A stretch of DNA of 64,000 nt. Source: Solirubrobacterales bacterium. Its GTDB lineage: Bacteria; Actinomycetota; Thermoleophilia; Solirubrobacterales; 70-9. The stretch's first letter is position 1; every line of letters starts with the position of its first letter. Shown one piece after another: positions 63,625-64,000 of the stretch. The stretch covers positions 1 through 64,000 of the forward strand of contig JAGQUV010000003.1 in assembly GCA_020438295.1 (NCBI GenBank), given 5' to 3'. The notes beneath the pieces are model-generated. The model saw only the letters and a program-made list of their open reading frames with translations. It searched no databases and had not been told where the DNA came from. Position numbers and translations under genes: made by a program.

Positions 63625-63714
63625 CGGGTCTTGGGCCACGCCCGGGCCTTGGGCCAAGACCGGGCCTTGGGCCAAGACCGGGCCTTGGGCCAAGACCGGG
63701 CCAGTGAGCCACGC
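63625..63714. repeat. 18-bp tandem repeat (VNTR candidate)
   Basis: CGGGCCTTGGGCCAAGAC is repeated three times exactly (63643-63660, 63661-63678, 63679-63696), with a diverged copy before (63625-63642) and a partial copy after (63697-63714). TTGGGCCAA inside the unit is palindromic. It lies between two genes with no reading frame of known type. Confidence 0.85.
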
Positions 63715-63750
63715 CCGGATTCAGGCCGTCGGTCACGACCACGCCCGGAT

Positions 63751-64000
63751 TCAGGCCTTCAGCTCGTACTCCAGCCAGCTCGACTTCTCGGCGCCGATCG
63801 AGTCGTAGAGGGCCTGGGCCGTGTGGTTGTCCGGTGCGGTGGACCACTCCAGGCACGAGGCCCCCGACTCCCGGGTCAGTTCGAGCCCGGTCTCGATCAA
63901 GCTGCGGCCGATGCCCCTGCCGCGGGCGTCCTCGACTACGTACAGGTCGTTCATCAGTACGGTCCGGGTCGCGGTCAGCGAGCTCTTGTGGCGGTAGAAG
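63751..64000 (-). CDS. GNAT acetyltransferase, truncated by window end
   Basis: C-terminal part only: '[23 protein letters not shown]' contains the acetyl-CoA P-loop (RGRGIG) and '[18 protein letters not shown]' the end strand. The gene continues past base 64000. The codons at the window edge stay in frame. Substrate unknown. Confidence 0.85.
   Translation of the reverse strand, partial: FYRHKSSLTATRTVLMNDLYVVEDARGRGIGRSLIETGLELTRESGASCLEWSTAPDNHTAQALYDSIGAEKSSWLEYELKA

Noticed and set aside
63431-63856. Minus-strand frame coding repeated GPRPGL units across the 18-bp repeat.
   Set aside because: It overlaps the membrane-protein end and the GNAT gene, and its repeat follows simply from the DNA repeat.

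Overview
The window is chromosomal DNA from a very GC-rich bacterium. Genes are packed with 1-4 nt overlaps (ATGA, GTGA, TGATG), GTG and TTG starts are common, and Arg is mostly CGG/CGC. PucR regulators, DUF1254 proteins, a Lys-rich secreted repeat protein, PQQ-free nitrate respiration and CtaG suggest an actinobacterium, tentatively the Thermoleophilia/Solirubrobacterales. This placement is inference; there is no rRNA in the window.

Layout. 1-8.6 kb: tRNA-Arg(TCT), a secreted repeat protein, an alcohol dehydrogenase/thioesterase pair, an EamA exporter, a membrane protein, tRNA-His(GTG), a PucR regulator and a secreted DUF1254 protein. 8.8-14.4 kb: a YibE/F protein, then a leftward zinc-uptake operon read from a promoter carrying a Zur-type box: permease-substrate-binding fusion, ATPase, second permease, Zur, and a 56-residue CxxC membrane protein. 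14.4-25.3 kb: small enzymes, arsenite methyltransferase behind an ArsR-type dyad, DNA polymerase IV, a GFA protein, an SDR-MFS-HMG-CoA reductase operon, a methyltransferase and an M28 peptidase/sulfatase pair.

25.4-43.1 kb is the main functional island: nitrate respiration with its cofactor supply. It holds narK, moaA, a HTH-Mop protein, modABC, DUF6457, mobA (reverse), moeA, a moaD-moaE fusion, moaC, mog, narGHJI, a cysteine-containing HTH regulator and a 7Fe-type ferredoxin. Molybdate import, molybdopterin synthesis, bis-MGD formation, the membrane nitrate reductase and nitrate transport are thus together. Three promoters here share a TGTGTAA element, a complete 23-bp palindrome at the ferredoxin gene.

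43.3-64 kb: a cation/proton antiporter, an ABC exporter, a GDSL hydrolase, a TetR-type domain without its HTH, an alpha/beta hydrolase, an adenylate cyclase, an acyl-CoA carboxylase beta subunit, two coupled CNNM/CorC-type transporters behind a short upstream ORF and a ribosome-site-masking hairpin, SnoaL-like and GNAT proteins, a ferritin-like/GH15/YggS operon, CtaG with a 39-residue partner, trigger factor, ClpP, an M23 peptidase, a membrane protein, a strong hairpin with an 18-bp tandem repeat, and a GNAT gene cut by the window end.

Most novel-looking items: the zinc permease-SBP fusion, the leader of the CNNM pair, the shared nitrate-island operator, the GH15 gene that seems to start with CTG, and a relic of a DUF1214 C-terminus beside the Zur box. 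No CRISPR array, IS element, prophage or replication origin was seen.
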